Assembly: GCA_023443745.1 (NCBI GenBank)
Contig: JAEZTB010000008.1
Location: 124,001 to 188,000, forward strand
Reading direction: 5' to 3'
DNA: 64,000 nucleotides
Origin: Bacillota bacterium
GTDB lineage: Bacteria > Bacillota > Clostridia > DSM-8532
Part shown: one piece after another, positions 1 to 10,326 of the stretch
Numbering within the stretch: position 1 is the stretch's first letter
Layout of the letters: each line of letters opens with the position of its first letter
Program-made: the position numbers and the translations under genes
Notes under the pieces: model-generated
What the model was told of the DNA's origin: nothing
Seen by the model: only the letters and a program-made list of their open reading frames with translations
Databases searched by the model: none

Positions 1-3000
1 CATTTTCACTATAGCCTTACCATCTGTTTCCTTAACCCTACCACTAGATAATAACTGTTCGTATGCTTTTTTCATTGAGGTTAAAATGTTTTCACCAACT
101 CTGCTATAGCCGTATGCTCTTGATGTCTCGGCACATAAAGAGTCGAAGGACGCTCCCACACATATTTTTGCTACACAAAACATGGCTTCTGCAAGTTCAT
201 CAATACTGACATACTTAATTGGCCTTGTATTATTGCACTTTGCGGTAACCGCGTTATGCTTTGCAGGTAATAGAAAATCACCTTTCCTGATAATAGTAGT
301 ACGTAATTCTTGCAGCTTATAATCTACTTCATTACGCACCTTAACAGTGGCTTTTTCATTACCAAATAAGAATGCCAAGCTCTTACATAAAGAATCATAA
401 TGAACTGGATATTCATTTTTGACAACAGCCATGATACAATCACCTAAATCGACATAGCCATATCTATCTTTAGGCAGATTGTCAAGACGTGTCGGCTCTA
501 ATTTTGTAAAGCCATATGGATTATCAACCATTTCCCTTGTTTTTTCTTTCTGATCAATGGTTAGGAACTCTTTTTCATTTTGTGTTTCATCTATTTTCGA
601 ATAATTAAAATCGTCCTCTGAGTATTCTGAAATTGCTTTTTCAATTACTGCTACTAATTTTTCAACTTCAGCAATTGGATCCTTAATCCAGTCGGTTGAC
701 CAAATACGATAAATTTTCCACCCCATATCTTCTAGAACCGCTTGTCTTAGTCTGTCGCGCTCTCTAGCAGTTCTTGCGGAGTGATAAGCCGCTCCATCAC
801 ATTCAATTCCAAGTACATATCTTCCGCTTATTGTCGGATGCTTAACTGCCATGTCAATTCGATAACCTGAACAACCTACCTGGGTTCCAAGCTTATATCC
901 CTTTTTATCAAGATATTTATATACCGCTTCCTCAAAAGGGGAATCATGTTCAACAATATTACTTTCAGTAATTTCTTTAAGAATTGCCGATGGACCATTC
1001 ATTGCAAAATCAATATAGGCTCGTAACAGCTTAGGCCCTTCTGTACTAATTCGGTTGAGGTCGATGTCTGTCGGCATAATTGAACCTATCAACTTCACAT
1101 TGTACCTTGCCCTTGTTATGGCTACATTCAATCTGCGTTCTCCTCCACTTTTGCTTAATGGACCGAATTGCATCTGCATTTGTCCACCTTGCTGTGGTTT
1201 TGCATAACCTATACTGAAAATAATGGTATCTCTTTCATCACCCTGAACATTTTCCAGGTTTTTTACAAAGAACTCTTCGACTACATCATCTTTAAAGAAC
1301 CGCTCATAAGATTGATTCTTCATGCGCAGTTGTCTTAAAGCAGCATCGATTGCTTGCTGCTGCACCTCACCAAAGGCTATAACCCCAAGGGAACGGTTAG
1401 GATATTTTCTGAAATGCTCAAATACCATTTCAGCGACTTTCTGGGCTTCTATCACATTACCTTTTTTCCCACCTTTGTCATAATAGCCATTGCTGACATA
1501 ACAATATTCCACCCCATTATCAATAACTTTATCAACATTAGATGGAAACGTTACAAGATTATTCTTATAAATCTTTGCATTCGAGAATGCAATAAGATGC
1601 TCATGTCTGCTTCTGTAATGCCAAAGCAAAGTGCGTTCCGGCAACAATACCGCTTCATCCAATATTGACTCATAAGCATTTATATCATCATATTCGTCTT
1701 CATCCTCTGTATCAAAATCTGTATCTGAAGTCGAAGCAGAAAAGAAATTGGTAGGAGGAAGCTGCTTACTATCACCTGCAATAATAACCTGCTTTGCCCT
1801 TGAAATTGCACCAATAGCATTCTCAGTACATACCTGAGATGCTTCGTCAAAAATAACTATATCGAAATTATAACTTTCCGCTTCAAGAAATAAGCTGACC
1901 GATAAAGGTGACATCATCAAACATGGTTTTAAGGTTAATAGGAGGTTAGGAATTGCCATAAATAGTTTGCGTAGAGGCATGATTCTTCGTTGCTTTCCAA
2001 GCTCTCGCTTAAGTATGCTAATCTCGTCCGCGCCACTTGTAAACCGTTCAAGTGAAGGTAGGTTATCAATTAGCTTCTTTTGGATACGAGCCTTTGCAAT
2101 ATCAAATTGTAACTTATCAAGGTTCGTGAACTCTTTTATAGTACTTTCATGTATCCTTCTTCTAAAATTCATGACCGATGGATAGCCTGGTAAGATTGCA
2201 TCAAGCCATAAACGATAAAATCTCTTTTTGAATATGGGGATTATATCGTTGGTATTAATATGCATTTCTTGAACTTTATCTATATAATCCTGCAAACCTT
2301 CGGCTTTACAACTTTCTCTTGTGTTTCTAAAGTCGATCCATTCTTCAAGTAGAGACATACCGTTAAGACACTTTTCAAGCCTATCTTCAAGGGCGGGCAT
2401 ACTAGACCCTTTAATCTTCTCCTTATCATCAAAGAGACTTAAGAACCAATTAAATTCTATACCAATATAATCAACTGCATTTTCAAGCTTCAAAGCATAT
2501 TCTTCACATAATTTAATTTTTTCTGGGTTTGTACAAATATTATTTATAAAATTGGTCCCTAAATTATGCTGATCTACTATTTTTCGGAATAGATTTGCCC
2601 AATTAAGACATTTTAAAATATTTTCCCAATCCGTATTAAAACCATTATATAGATAGTCGTAGTGTGATTTCAAAGAGCTTGATTTTACCTCAATAGAATT
2701 TGCCATCAACTTTAATTCAGCCAATTTCTCAATAACTATATTAGCATCCGAATAAGCTGATAAAGCTTTTTCAATATCTGTTATTATGGTGATCTCCGCA
2801 TTATAGAAATTACCAAACATTTTTGATAGTTCATTTGAGTTTTGATTCATCCAATCAACAATTTCATCTATTTGACGTAATTTTAGTAGGCTAGATACTA
2901 TAGTTGCATCATTGACTTTTTTGGCAATGTCTTTATACTTTCCAATTACTTGCTTTTTGTCAAGCTTATATTGCCTATTGAATATTTTAATAATAGAAGT

Positions 3001-5019
3001 GTAATCCGTTTTAAAACGCGATAATATTGCTTTATAGTCAATTTCGAATATCTCTTTTTCAAACAATGACAGAACATCCGTTCGAGAGGATTTTAATTCA
3101 TTAATCTTCTCCTTAAAAATTGAAAACAATGTTTTTATCTTATTGAAATCACCAATTTGATTCCATGTTGAATAACAAGAATCATCGGTAAGAAATTCGT
3201 TCCACATCTTAATAGTACTATCAATTTGATCCGATGTAGAAAGACTTTCTGAATCACCATTATACGATCTAGAATCATTATAATGTATCTTTGAATAAAG
3301 CTTCGTCAATTCATTTTTAATTGATAAATATTGTTGCTGTAAAGTAGAGTACTCATCTATTTCAGTAAATAGCTGCGTAACATCTTCACCGATAATCCAA
3401 TGTGTTGGGACTTTTGGCGACTGTGAAGCTATTCTAAGGATTTTAATTAAATTTGTTAATCCATTATAAGAGGAATTGTATTCTATCTCCAACGCCTTCT
3501 CTATTTCTTTGTAGATCTTTGAAGCATTGTTTATTTTGGGAATTAACTTATTTAAATACGCTGCAATATCATGTCTGAGCTCATTTGAAACATTTGCCAC
3601 ATTGGCACTGTTCCAAGGATTTGATTTATAGTCATTGCTCATTTTACCAACAGTATGAATAAACTGTGTGAGCAGGTTTATAAACCTATTAAACTTTGAG
3701 TAACTTACTTTTTCGATTTCAGGAATAGTAAAGATAACTTCTTCATAATGTTGAAGGTTTGCCAAACTACCGTGAATTTCATAAATTGTTTTATCCAAAG
3801 GAGAAACTTTGGTATATATAGCCTTAGAATATTCGTTTAGTTTTTCTTTGTAAGTCTGCAAAAGGTCAAGCTTTTGGTATGCTTCATCTGATAAGCTTGC
3901 CTTCTTATGGGATAATGTTAATACTTCACCTAACTGATCCAAGATTTCTTTTTTATTAGCCTTGTAACTGTGAAGCGTTAAGCAAAAATCAGCAAGACCT
4001 GCATTTTCTAATCTTCTACGCACAACCTCCAGGGCGGCCATTTTTTCTGATACAAAAAGAACTTTCTTACCATTTGCTATACATTCAGCGATTATATTTG
4101 TTATAGTCTGACTTTTACCTGTTCCGGGCGGTCCTTGGAGTATAAAGCTAATTCCTTTTTTAGCACAAACTATCGCATCTTGTTGGCTTGAATCAGCATC
4201 TACAACTTGAAAAACATCAATGGGTTTTGTTTTACCATCATGATCAAAATCACTTATATCTTCTGCATTATATTTTAATGCATTTGCATCACCGCATAAA
4301 GAACGAACAACAGAATTTGATTTAATTCTTTCTTTATGTTTCTCAAGATCACTATACATATTAATTTTAAGAAAAGAAAGTAAACTTAGGCCTATATCCT
4401 CTATTACTTCCCATCTATTTTTGGATATTAATTTTCTTATTGAATCAAGATAATCGGTTAATTTTTGCTCATCATCAAATTCTGGCAATGTAATACCAAA
4501 GTCATTTTCAAATTTATGCTTTAATGTAGGATTTATTACTATTTCATCCTCATGTAGGTTTAAAATATACGGATCACTGATAGACTCAATCGTTAATGTG
4601 ACTGGTACAAGAATTACGGGTGATGTAAAATTTTGCTCTGAATTACCGGATTCAGTCCACTTTATAAAACCAAAGGACAGATACAAAATATTAACACCTT
4701 GTTCTTCCATTGCGGTTTTAGCTTTTTCTCTTATAATTCTTAATGTTCTCTGTTGTTCTTTAATGGGTTGGTTTGTAATGACAGAGTAATTTACTTCATT
4801 CGATTCTTCTGACTCAGATTCTGCTCGTTCTTCATCAACATATGGAAACTCAAGAGGTTGATTGTTTATAACAAAACTATCCCATAAATCATAAATTTGC
4901 GGTTTATTTATACGTAGACTAGAACGTTTAGTATCTCTATAATTGATAAGCCTGTTTCTTTTCCCCGTATCCAGCAGCTTATTCTTCCATGCTTCTAACT
5001 TTAAATCGATATTAACCAT
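1..5019 (-). CDS. DUF4011/DUF3320 superfamily-1 helicase with Vsr-like (MTES_1575) nuclease domain, C-terminus cut by window edge
   Basis: A single open frame of 1673 codons runs from an ATG at 5019, behind a GGAGCGAG site, to the left edge. In order I see an N-terminal DUF4011-like region (about 1-200), a Walker A motif GPPGTGKSQT at about 296, a long helical insertion (about 400-1000), a Walker B-like DEASQ at about 1058, and helicase motifs VQGDERD and TRAR. A PD-(D/E)XK nuclease block follows, with GIECDGAAYHSA and WKIYRIWSTDW near 1405-1440. A DUF3320-like tail starts near 1550. This architecture is known from phage-defence catalogues (I believe Hhe-type proteins); a defence role here is inference. 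It probably unwinds and cuts foreign nucleic acid. No frameshift was seen in the stretches I translated. The only neighbour on its upstream side is a gene remnant. Confidence 0.85.
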   Translation of the reverse strand, partial: MVNIDLKLEAWKNKLLDTGKRNRLINYRDTKRSSLRINKPQIYDLWDSFVINNQPLEFPYVDEERAESESEESNEVNYSVITNQPIKEQQRTLRIIREKAKTAMEEQGVNILYLSFGFIKWTESGNSEQNFTSPVILVPVTLTIESISDPYILNLHEDEIVINPTLKHKFENDFGITLPEFDDEQKLTDYLDSIRKLISKNRWEVIEDIGLSLLSFLKINMYSDLEKHKERIKSNSVVRSLCGDANALKYNAEDISDFDHDGKTKPIDVFQVVDADSSQQDAIVCAKKGISFILQGPPGTGKSQTITNIIAECIANGKKVLFVSEKMAALEVVRRRLENAGLADFCLTLHSYKANKKEILDQLGEVLTLSHKKASLSDEAYQKLDLLQTYKEKLNEYSKAIYTKVSPLDKTIYEIHGSLANLQHYEEVIFTIPEIEKVSYSKFNRFINLLTQFIHTVGKMSNDYKSNPWNSANVANVSNELRHDIAAYLNKLIPKINNASKIYKEIEKALEIEYNSSYNGLTNLIKILRIASQSPKVPTHWIIGEDVTQLFTEIDEYSTLQQQYLSIKNELTKLYSKIHYNDSRSYNGDSESLSTSDQIDSTIKMWNEFLTDDSCYSTWNQIGDFNKIKTLFSIFKEKINELKSSRTDVLSLFEKEIFEIDYKAILSRFKTDYTSIIKIFNRQYKLDKKQVIGKYKDIAKKVNDATIVSSLLKLRQIDEIVDWMNQNSNELSKMFGNFYNAEITIITDIEKALSAYSDANIVIEKLAELKLMANSIEVKSSSLKSHYDYLYNGFNTDWENILKCLNWANLFRKIVDQHNLGTNFINNICTNPEKIKLCEEYALKLENAVDYIGIEFNWFLSLFDDKEKIKGSSMPALEDRLEKCLNGMSLLEEWIDFRNTRESCKAEGLQDYIDKVQEMHINTNDIIPIFKKRFYRLWLDAILPGYPSVMNFRRRIHESTIKEFTNLDKLQFDIAKARIQKKLIDNLPSLERFTSGADEISILKRELGKQRRIMPLRKLFMAIPNLLLTLKPCLMMSPLSVSLFLEAESYNFDIVIFDEASQVCTENAIGAISRAKQVIIAGDSKQLPPTNFFSASTSDTDFDTEDEDEYDDINAYESILDEAVLLPERTLLWHYRSRHEHLIAFSNAKIYKNNLVTFPSNVDKVIDNGVEYCYVSNGYYDKGGKKGNVIEAQKVAEMVFEHFRKYPNRSLGVIAFGEVQQQAIDAALRQLRMKNQSYERFFKDDVVEEFFVKNLENVQGDERDTIIFSIGYAKPQQGGQMQMQFGPLSKSGGERRLNVAITRARYNVKLIGSIMPTDIDLNRISTEGPKLLRAYIDFAMNGPSAILKEITESNIVEHDSPFEEAVYKYLDKKGYKLGTQVGCSGYRIDMAVKHPTISGRYVLGIECDGAAYHSARTARERDRLRQAVLEDMGWKIYRIWSTDWIKDPIAEVEKLVAVIEKAISEYSEDDFNYSKIDETQNEKEFLTIDQKEKTREMVDNPYGFTKLEPTRLDNLPKDRYGYVDLGDCIMAVVKNEYPVHYDSLCKSLAFLFGNEKATVKVRNEVDYKLQELRTTIIRKGDFLLPAKHNAVTAKCNNTRPIKYVSIDELAEAMFCVAKICVGASFDSLCAETSRAYGYSRVGENILTSMKKAYEQLLSSGRVKETDGKAIVKM

Positions 5020-5527
5020 AATCTCGCTCCCAATTATGAATCGTATCAGATAGAAGTTTTACACATCCTATATCTATCCAACCACTTTAATTGCATAAGC
5101 CCTATCTTTAGTTTGCAACTAATCTACTCTCTCACCAAACAAAACATCCCACCCGATCTATGGTTTGAGCCAAGTATCTATTCTACATTGACACCAGAGT
5201 AACACATCTAGCTAGCACACTCAACCATAAAATCCGTTTTTTGCATATGTTTCCACACAATCCTTATATAGATGCTGAAAAGCTCTATACATTAAAGGAG
5301 CTTCTTGAAAGTGCAATGAGGGTTGAAGATGAAGAAGTATGAGGTTGATCAGTATTTGTCGAATAGGGAGAAAATTATTAAACAAAGCGATAGATTGTAT
5401 TTTTTTGTGATAATATGTTTTGTAATTACTTAGTTAAGAGGAATAATATGTAAATATTCATATAGCAATAATTTGCTGGTTCAATGTTGAGGAAAGATAT
5501 TTGATTAGGTAAGTTCGTAAGAGAGAA
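5020..5527. other. Intergenic stretch with degenerate short reading frames
   Basis: No convincing gene. Two short overlapping plus-strand frames occur: 5247-5342 (31 codons, starting MFPHNPYIDAEKLY) and one starting at 5329 (MKKYEVDQYLSNREK). Neither resembles a protein I know. They look like leftovers of an excised or decayed gene. No inverted repeats of an insertion sequence were recognised. Confidence 0.4.
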
Positions 5528-5743
5528 TTGATAATCAGACTACTTAAGCGACCTCTTCAAGAAGGGCAATATGAGATTAACTCGTACCAAGGTTTCTATG
5601 ATATTATCGTCATTTATAACACGGGTTGCAACTACATAATCGGGGAGAACAATCTCGGGAAGAGTAACCTTTTGTCACTACTCAACACGGTGTTCAGCGG
5701 TGGTAGAGGTTTTGACGAGAAAGCGTGGGGTATTTCTTGAAAG
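5528..5743 (+). pseudogene. N-terminal remnant of an ABC/OLD-like ATPase
   Basis: This 70-codon frame starts at a TTG and contains a Walker A motif of the type found in OLD/RecF-like ATPases (GENNLGKSNLLSLLN, about residues 38-52), preceded by the usual beta strands. It ends within 20 residues of the P-loop, so Q-loop, signature, Walker B and any nuclease domain are absent. Related complete proteins are several hundred residues long. It is therefore most likely the broken 5' end of an ATP-dependent endonuclease gene. It lies beside the defence-type helicase and just before a strong terminator. The start codon is uncertain because the ribosome-binding site is weak. Confidence 0.6.
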
Positions 5744-5760
5744 ACGGGGTATTAATTATA

Positions 5761-5805
5761 AAGCACACATATAGGATTTTACAAAACCCGATATGTGTGC
5801 TTTTT
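5761..5805 (+). terminator. Rho-independent terminator
   Basis: A 12-bp perfect stem (AAGCACACATAT / ATATGTGTGCTT) is followed by a T run. It sits just after the truncated ATPase frame and probably ended the original gene. Confidence 0.75.
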
Positions 5806-5936
5806 CAGTTATCATCCAGTTTCTAAACAGTATATGACAAAACCCTTGAATTTAGAAATGTAGTTATAAAGGCTTTTCATGCGTATACATTACAAAACTA
5901 CCCTCAAAAAATTTATCCCTTAATGGCATATGATAT

Positions 5937-7226
5937 TTAATCCAAGAAATCCTTCAGCTTCTTGCTGCGGCTGGGATGACGAAGCTTTCTTAGAGCCTTG
6001 GCTTCGATCTGGCGGATTCTTTCGCGGGTTACGTTAAACTCACGTCCCACTTCCTCCAGGGTACGGGCTCTTCCATCATCCAAACCAAATCTTAATCTTA
6101 GAACCTTTTCCTCTCTGGGGGTAAGGGTATCCAAAACATCGATGAGCTGCTCTTTCAGTAATGTAAAGGCCGCTGATTCAGCAGGAGCCGGTGCATCATC
6201 GTCAGGAATGAAATCGCCCAGATGACTGTCTTCTTCTTCGCCAATGGGAGTCTCCAGAGATACAGGTTCCTGGGAGATTTTCATGATATCCCGAACCTTA
6301 TCCTCACTCATGCCCATTTCTTTTGCAATTTCCTCCGGAAGGGGATCCCTGCCCAGTTCCTGAAGAAGCTGTCTGGACACACGAATAAGCTTATTGATCG
6401 TCTCCACCATGTGAACAGGTATACGGATGGTTCTGGCCTGATCGGCAATGGCTCTCGTTATAGCTTGTCTAATCCACCAAGTGGCATAGGTGCTGAACTT
6501 GAATCCCTTTCGGAAGTCAAATTTCTCAACGGCCTTAATAAGGCCCAGATTGCCTTCCTGTATCAAATCCAAGAAGAGCATGCCTCTTCCGACATAACGC
6601 TTGGCAATACTGACTACAAGGCGCAAATTGGCTTCAGCCAGCCGCTTTTTCGCATCCTCATCGCCAACCTCCATCTTTTTGGCAAGCTCAATCTCATCAT
6701 CACTTGAGAGAAGCGGCACCTTTCCGATTTCCTTTAAGTACATTCTTACAGGATCATCAATGCTGATTCCCTCAGGAATACTGATATCGACATCTTCTTC
6801 CTCAGTCTCCTCAACATCGATGAACTGGAGGTCTTCGAATTCTTCTTCAATATTATCCGCAACAATCTCTATACCCATTTTTTCAAGGGTTTCATAAACC
6901 TTCTCTATCTGATCAGGTGTAATGTCCACACGTTCAAAGGCATCCTCAATCTCATGATAGGTCAGCATGCCTTTCTCTCTGCCCTCTTCGGTCAGTTCTC
7001 TGAGAATACTTTTAGGATCCCGTCCTCCGTCCTTGGATGCTTGTTTCTCCTCTTCTGAATGTGCCTCAGATGCTAATGTTTCTTCAGCATCATTTTCGTC
7101 AACATCCGGTGGCATAGCATGAAGGTCCTCTCTCTTTTCAGAAACAACCTCGGTATTGTCAAACTTTTTTTCTGTTTTTTTACTCTTTGCAGAGTTATCG
7201 GCATTCTTTCTCTTCATTTCCGCCAT
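5937..7226 (-). CDS. rpoD: RNA polymerase principal sigma factor (RpoD/SigA)
   Basis: This is the primary sigma-70 factor, which directs RNA polymerase to housekeeping promoters. Region 1.2 (DPVRMYLKEIGKVPLL), region 2 (LRLVVSIAKRYVGRG, then KFSTYATWWIRQAI), region 3, and region 4 with its helix-turn-helix (TREEIGREFNVTRERIRQIE type) follow in order. The C-terminus RSKKLKDFLD is typical. A charged, acidic N-terminal extension of about 70 residues precedes region 1.1, so it is longer than Bacillus SigA (371 aa). I place the start at ATG 7226, 8 nt after GAGGGGTGGAG. A GTG five codons upstream lies inside that Shine-Dalgarno. It follows dnaG by about 40 nt in the conserved dgt-dnaG-rpoD order. 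Confidence 0.97.
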   Translation of the reverse strand: MAEMKRKNADNSAKSKKTEKKFDNTEVVSEKREDLHAMPPDVDENDAEETLASEAHSEEEKQASKDGGRDPKSILRELTEEGREKGMLTYHEIEDAFERVDITPDQIEKVYETLEKMGIEIVADNIEEEFEDLQFIDVEETEEEDVDISIPEGISIDDPVRMYLKEIGKVPLLSSDDEIELAKKMEVGDEDAKKRLAEANLRLVVSIAKRYVGRGMLFLDLIQEGNLGLIKAVEKFDFRKGFKFSTYATWWIRQAITRAIADQARTIRIPVHMVETINKLIRVSRQLLQELGRDPLPEEIAKEMGMSEDKVRDIMKISQEPVSLETPIGEEEDSHLGDFIPDDDAPAPAESAAFTLLKEQLIDVLDTLTPREEKVLRLRFGLDDGRARTLEEVGREFNVTRERIRQIEAKALRKLRHPSRSKKLKDFLD

Positions 7227-7265
7227 TTCTTGTTTCTCCACCCCTCGGTATTTTTCTTTGAACCA

Positions 7266-9062
7266 TCAGGCCATTCTTTTAAGCTCAGCGATGCGTTCTG
7301 CTCTTTTGCTGAATTCAAACCCCAACTCCTGCCTTTTGATTCCGTCAAGTTCATTTTTTATCCTTTCAATGGTCTGTTTTTGCATTTCCTCAAGCTTTAA
7401 CAGCTCGAGCTTGTTTAGAACCTGTGTCATTGCTCTTTCCGCATCCTCCAGCTCGCACTTTGTCTCAGCGATATGAACCAGATAAGAGGATACTGCGGGC
7501 TCCACCTCGTTAAGAAGCTCAGCCAAAACACAGCTTTTGTTTTGATCCAGCTTTTTATAAAGCTTTTCCGCAACGATAGCTGCGCCCTGATCCACGAAGG
7601 AATCAAGGTCATATGCGACTGAAGCCTTCCGGAACAAACGATTTTCAAGGCAAATCATCACCAACAGCATGTATTCCAATTCACCAAAGCGTCCATCAAT
7701 ATGGAGTGGGCCGAATGCCCCAGTGCTTTCGCTTCTTTTACCTGCTAGAGTATTGGTACGTCCTTGCCCCGGCTTATTCTTTCTCATTCTCTTCAGAACC
7801 TCATTTTGAAGAGATTCCGAGGATATCCCGTATTGCTCCGCATATGTTTTTAAATACAACTCACGTTCTATGCTGTTTTCATGAGCAGCAAGAATATCGG
7901 CCACGTTATTAAGCAACATTAGTTTATCATCAACTGTATCCAGATTATGCATGTTATTCTGGACTCTAATTTTGTAATCCAGCAGTGATATTGCCCTGTC
8001 CACAAGGTTTTTAAACTTTTCCGGGCCATTATTTCTTACGTACTCGTCCGGGTCCTTACCTTCCGGGATCAAAAGAACCCTTACACGACACCCCGCCTCC
8101 TCTAAAATATCAAGTCCTCGCATTGTGGCTGCCTGGCCAGCCGAATCGGCATCATAGGCTATGATCACTTCATCGCAATACTTTTTAAGTATCCAGGCCT
8201 GCATTTGGGTTAAGGCCGTTCCCAAGGAGGCTACTGCATAATCGATGCCTGCCTGGTGCAAAGAGATTACATCCATATAGCCTTCAACAATCAGGAGTTT
8301 TTTGCTTGCACTCATGCGCGCATAATTGAGGCCATAGAGCTCACGACTTTTGTAATACACAGGTGTGTCAGGTGAATTCATGTACTTGGGTTGTGATCCA
8401 TCCATAACACGACCGCCAAAGCCAATAATGTTTCCTCTGATATCGAAGATTGGAAACATTATCCTGTCCCTGAACCGGTCAATAAGATCTCCACTTTTCG
8501 ATTTCAGAGAAAGCCCCGACGAAAGCAGAAGTTCTTTGGAAGCCCCTTTTGCCAGAAGTTGATTCGAAAGCTCGCTCCAGCTGTTTGGAGATAATCCCAG
8601 TCCAAATTGACGAATAGTCTTTTCAGTAAGGCCGCGCTTCTTAAGGTAGCCTTGTGCTGCAAGCCCGCTCTTGCCGGCCAGTACCGAGTAAAAAAAACGT
8701 GCCGCATCCTTGTTTAAATCAAGAATTTCCTTACGTCGCCTTGCTTTTTCCCGTTCTCCCGAATCCTCAGGCTCGGGCAGGGCAATTCCCGCTCTTTCAG
8801 CCAGATACTTTAAAGCCTCCACAAAATCCAGATGCTCAATGTTCATGATAAACTGGATTACACTTCCACCCTTATTGCAGCCAAAACAATAAAAAAACTG
8901 CTTTCCGGGCTCAACACTGAATGAAGGCGATTTTTCATTATGAAAAGGACAAAGGCCGAAATACCTTCTTCCTTTACGTTCAAGCTTAACATAGCCGGAT
9001 ACCACATCGACGACATCATTACGAAGCCGAACTTCTTCGACGAGTTCATCTGGGTAAAACAT
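7266..9062 (-). CDS. dnaG: DNA primase DnaG
   Basis: DnaG synthesises RNA primers for the lagging strand at the replication fork. The N-terminal CHC2 zinc finger is intact (Cys38, His41, Cys59, Cys62). The RNA-polymerase/TOPRIM core has its catalytic acidic residues in LLIVEGYMDV (Glu260) and AYDADSAG (Asp304, Asp306). The C-terminal region (about 450-598) is helical, as expected for the DnaB-helicase interaction domain. Length 598 aa is normal for Firmicutes. It lies between dgt and rpoD on the same strand, in the classical macromolecular-synthesis arrangement. Confidence 0.97.
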   Translation of the reverse strand: MFYPDELVEEVRLRNDVVDVVSGYVKLERKGRRYFGLCPFHNEKSPSFSVEPGKQFFYCFGCNKGGSVIQFIMNIEHLDFVEALKYLAERAGIALPEPEDSGEREKARRRKEILDLNKDAARFFYSVLAGKSGLAAQGYLKKRGLTEKTIRQFGLGLSPNSWSELSNQLLAKGASKELLLSSGLSLKSKSGDLIDRFRDRIMFPIFDIRGNIIGFGGRVMDGSQPKYMNSPDTPVYYKSRELYGLNYARMSASKKLLIVEGYMDVISLHQAGIDYAVASLGTALTQMQAWILKKYCDEVIIAYDADSAGQAATMRGLDILEEAGCRVRVLLIPEGKDPDEYVRNNGPEKFKNLVDRAISLLDYKIRVQNNMHNLDTVDDKLMLLNNVADILAAHENSIERELYLKTYAEQYGISSESLQNEVLKRMRKNKPGQGRTNTLAGKRSESTGAFGPLHIDGRFGELEYMLLVMICLENRLFRKASVAYDLDSFVDQGAAIVAEKLYKKLDQNKSCVLAELLNEVEPAVSSYLVHIAETKCELEDAERAMTQVLNKLELLKLEEMQKQTIERIKNELDGIKRQELGFEFSKRAERIAELKRMA

Positions 9063-9141
9063 ACGGTAACCTCATAAATTTTATTATTCGACAGATTGCC
9101 CAGTTTTCCTTCTTAAAGGCGGTAAATATTTTATCTCCCGC

Positions 9142-10137
9142 TCACCAGGAAACGGGTACAAAAACCTCTTGGAACTTCTTAACAGCATAGCGGTCGGTCA
9201 TACCGGCCACATAATCTAAAACCACTTGTTCAATTCCGTCATGAGGTATGAACTGCTGGAAATCCGACGGTAGGAGTTCGGGATGGTGAAGAAGGTACAA
9301 AAATAGCTCCTTGACCATACGCTCAGCCTTTGCTTCTTCTTTTTTGGCTATGGATCCCACATAAACATTTTCAAACATAAATTTTCTCAAGCGGTTGGTT
9401 GCCTCCTGAAAGTCCTCGCTCATCCTTATACCATTTCCACCCAGGCTATTTTCTATGATATTTACAATCATGTTATTTATTCTTATGGATGATGTATTGC
9501 CTAGAACTACGGAGCATTCTTTCGGAAGGTCCAATTCTGAGATGATGCCACCACGAACGGCATCCTCAATATCATGGTTGATGTAAGCGATTTTATCTGC
9601 AAAACGAACAGTCTGACCCTCAAGGGTTGCGGGCATGTCTTTCCCGGTATGGCACCGTATACCATCCCGTACCTCCCAGGTCAGGTTAAGGCCTTTACGC
9701 TCCTTCTCCAGAGCTTCTACTACACGTACGCTTTGTTCATTATGCTTGAAGCCGAAGGAGCATACTTCATTAAGAACCCTTTCTCCGGCATGGCCAAAGG
9801 GCGTATGCCCCAGGTCATGTCCCAATGCAATGGCTTCCGTCAAATCTTCATTGAGTCTGAGGCTTCGCGCCATGGTCCGTGCTATCTGTGAAACCTCCAG
9901 GGTATGGGTAAGTCGCGTTCTATAATGGTCGCCTTCTGGAGAAATAAAAACCTGGGTTTTGTGTTTGAGACGTCTGAAGGCCTTTGAATAAACTATTCTA
10001 TCCCGATCACGCTGAAAATCAGTGCGAATATCACATTGAACTTCAGTCTGCACCCTCCCCTTACTCATGTTGCTTATACAAGCAAACTCCGAAAGGTTTT
10101 TTACTTCCATTTCTTCCTGATACTCACGAATACGCAT
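9142..10137 (-). CDS. dgt: dGTP triphosphohydrolase-like HD protein
   Basis: This HD-superfamily dNTPase probably hydrolyses dGTP or other dNTPs to the nucleoside plus triphosphate. Metal-binding residues are visible: His78 in RLTHTLEV and the HD pair in GHDLGHTPFGHAGE (His107-Asp108). The RRLKHKTQVF signature typical of the family lies just before. Length is 331 aa. I start at ATG 10137 because GGAGGTG sits 5 nt upstream; the frame is open 28 codons further up, but that extension is low-complexity and unlike the family. It is first in the dgt-dnaG-rpoD run, a common Clostridia/Bacilli arrangement. Confidence 0.93.
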   Translation of the reverse strand: MRIREYQEEMEVKNLSEFACISNMSKGRVQTEVQCDIRTDFQRDRDRIVYSKAFRRLKHKTQVFISPEGDHYRTRLTHTLEVSQIARTMARSLRLNEDLTEAIALGHDLGHTPFGHAGERVLNEVCSFGFKHNEQSVRVVEALEKERKGLNLTWEVRDGIRCHTGKDMPATLEGQTVRFADKIAYINHDIEDAVRGGIISELDLPKECSVVLGNTSSIRINNMIVNIIENSLGGNGIRMSEDFQEATNRLRKFMFENVYVGSIAKKEEAKAERMVKELFLYLLHHPELLPSDFQQFIPHDGIEQVVLDYVAGMTDRYAVKKFQEVFVPVSW

Positions 10138-10218
10138 AGGCACCTCCAGTAACGCACCAACAGATCTCGACCCATTACAAGTCCCGACCCAAATTAGAAG
10201 CTCTATACTATTTATACC

Positions 10219-10245
10219 CAAAAAAATACGGCGGGATTACCGCCG
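10219..10245 (-). terminator. Rho-independent terminator after abrB
   Basis: On the minus strand CGGCGG-TAATC-CCGCCG is followed by a run of seven T. It separates abrB from dgt. Confidence 0.8.
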
Positions 10246-10326
10246 CTTGGATGTCTTACAAAATAGAAATATATCCTCTCCCTCAGGTTTGGATACATTT
10301 CTGATATTCGTTCCTCATTGTTCTTT

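Noticed and set aside
5998..7476. Long plus-strand frames opposite rpoD and dnaG
   Set aside because: They mirror the minus-strand genes, have no ribosome-binding sites and no family resemblance.
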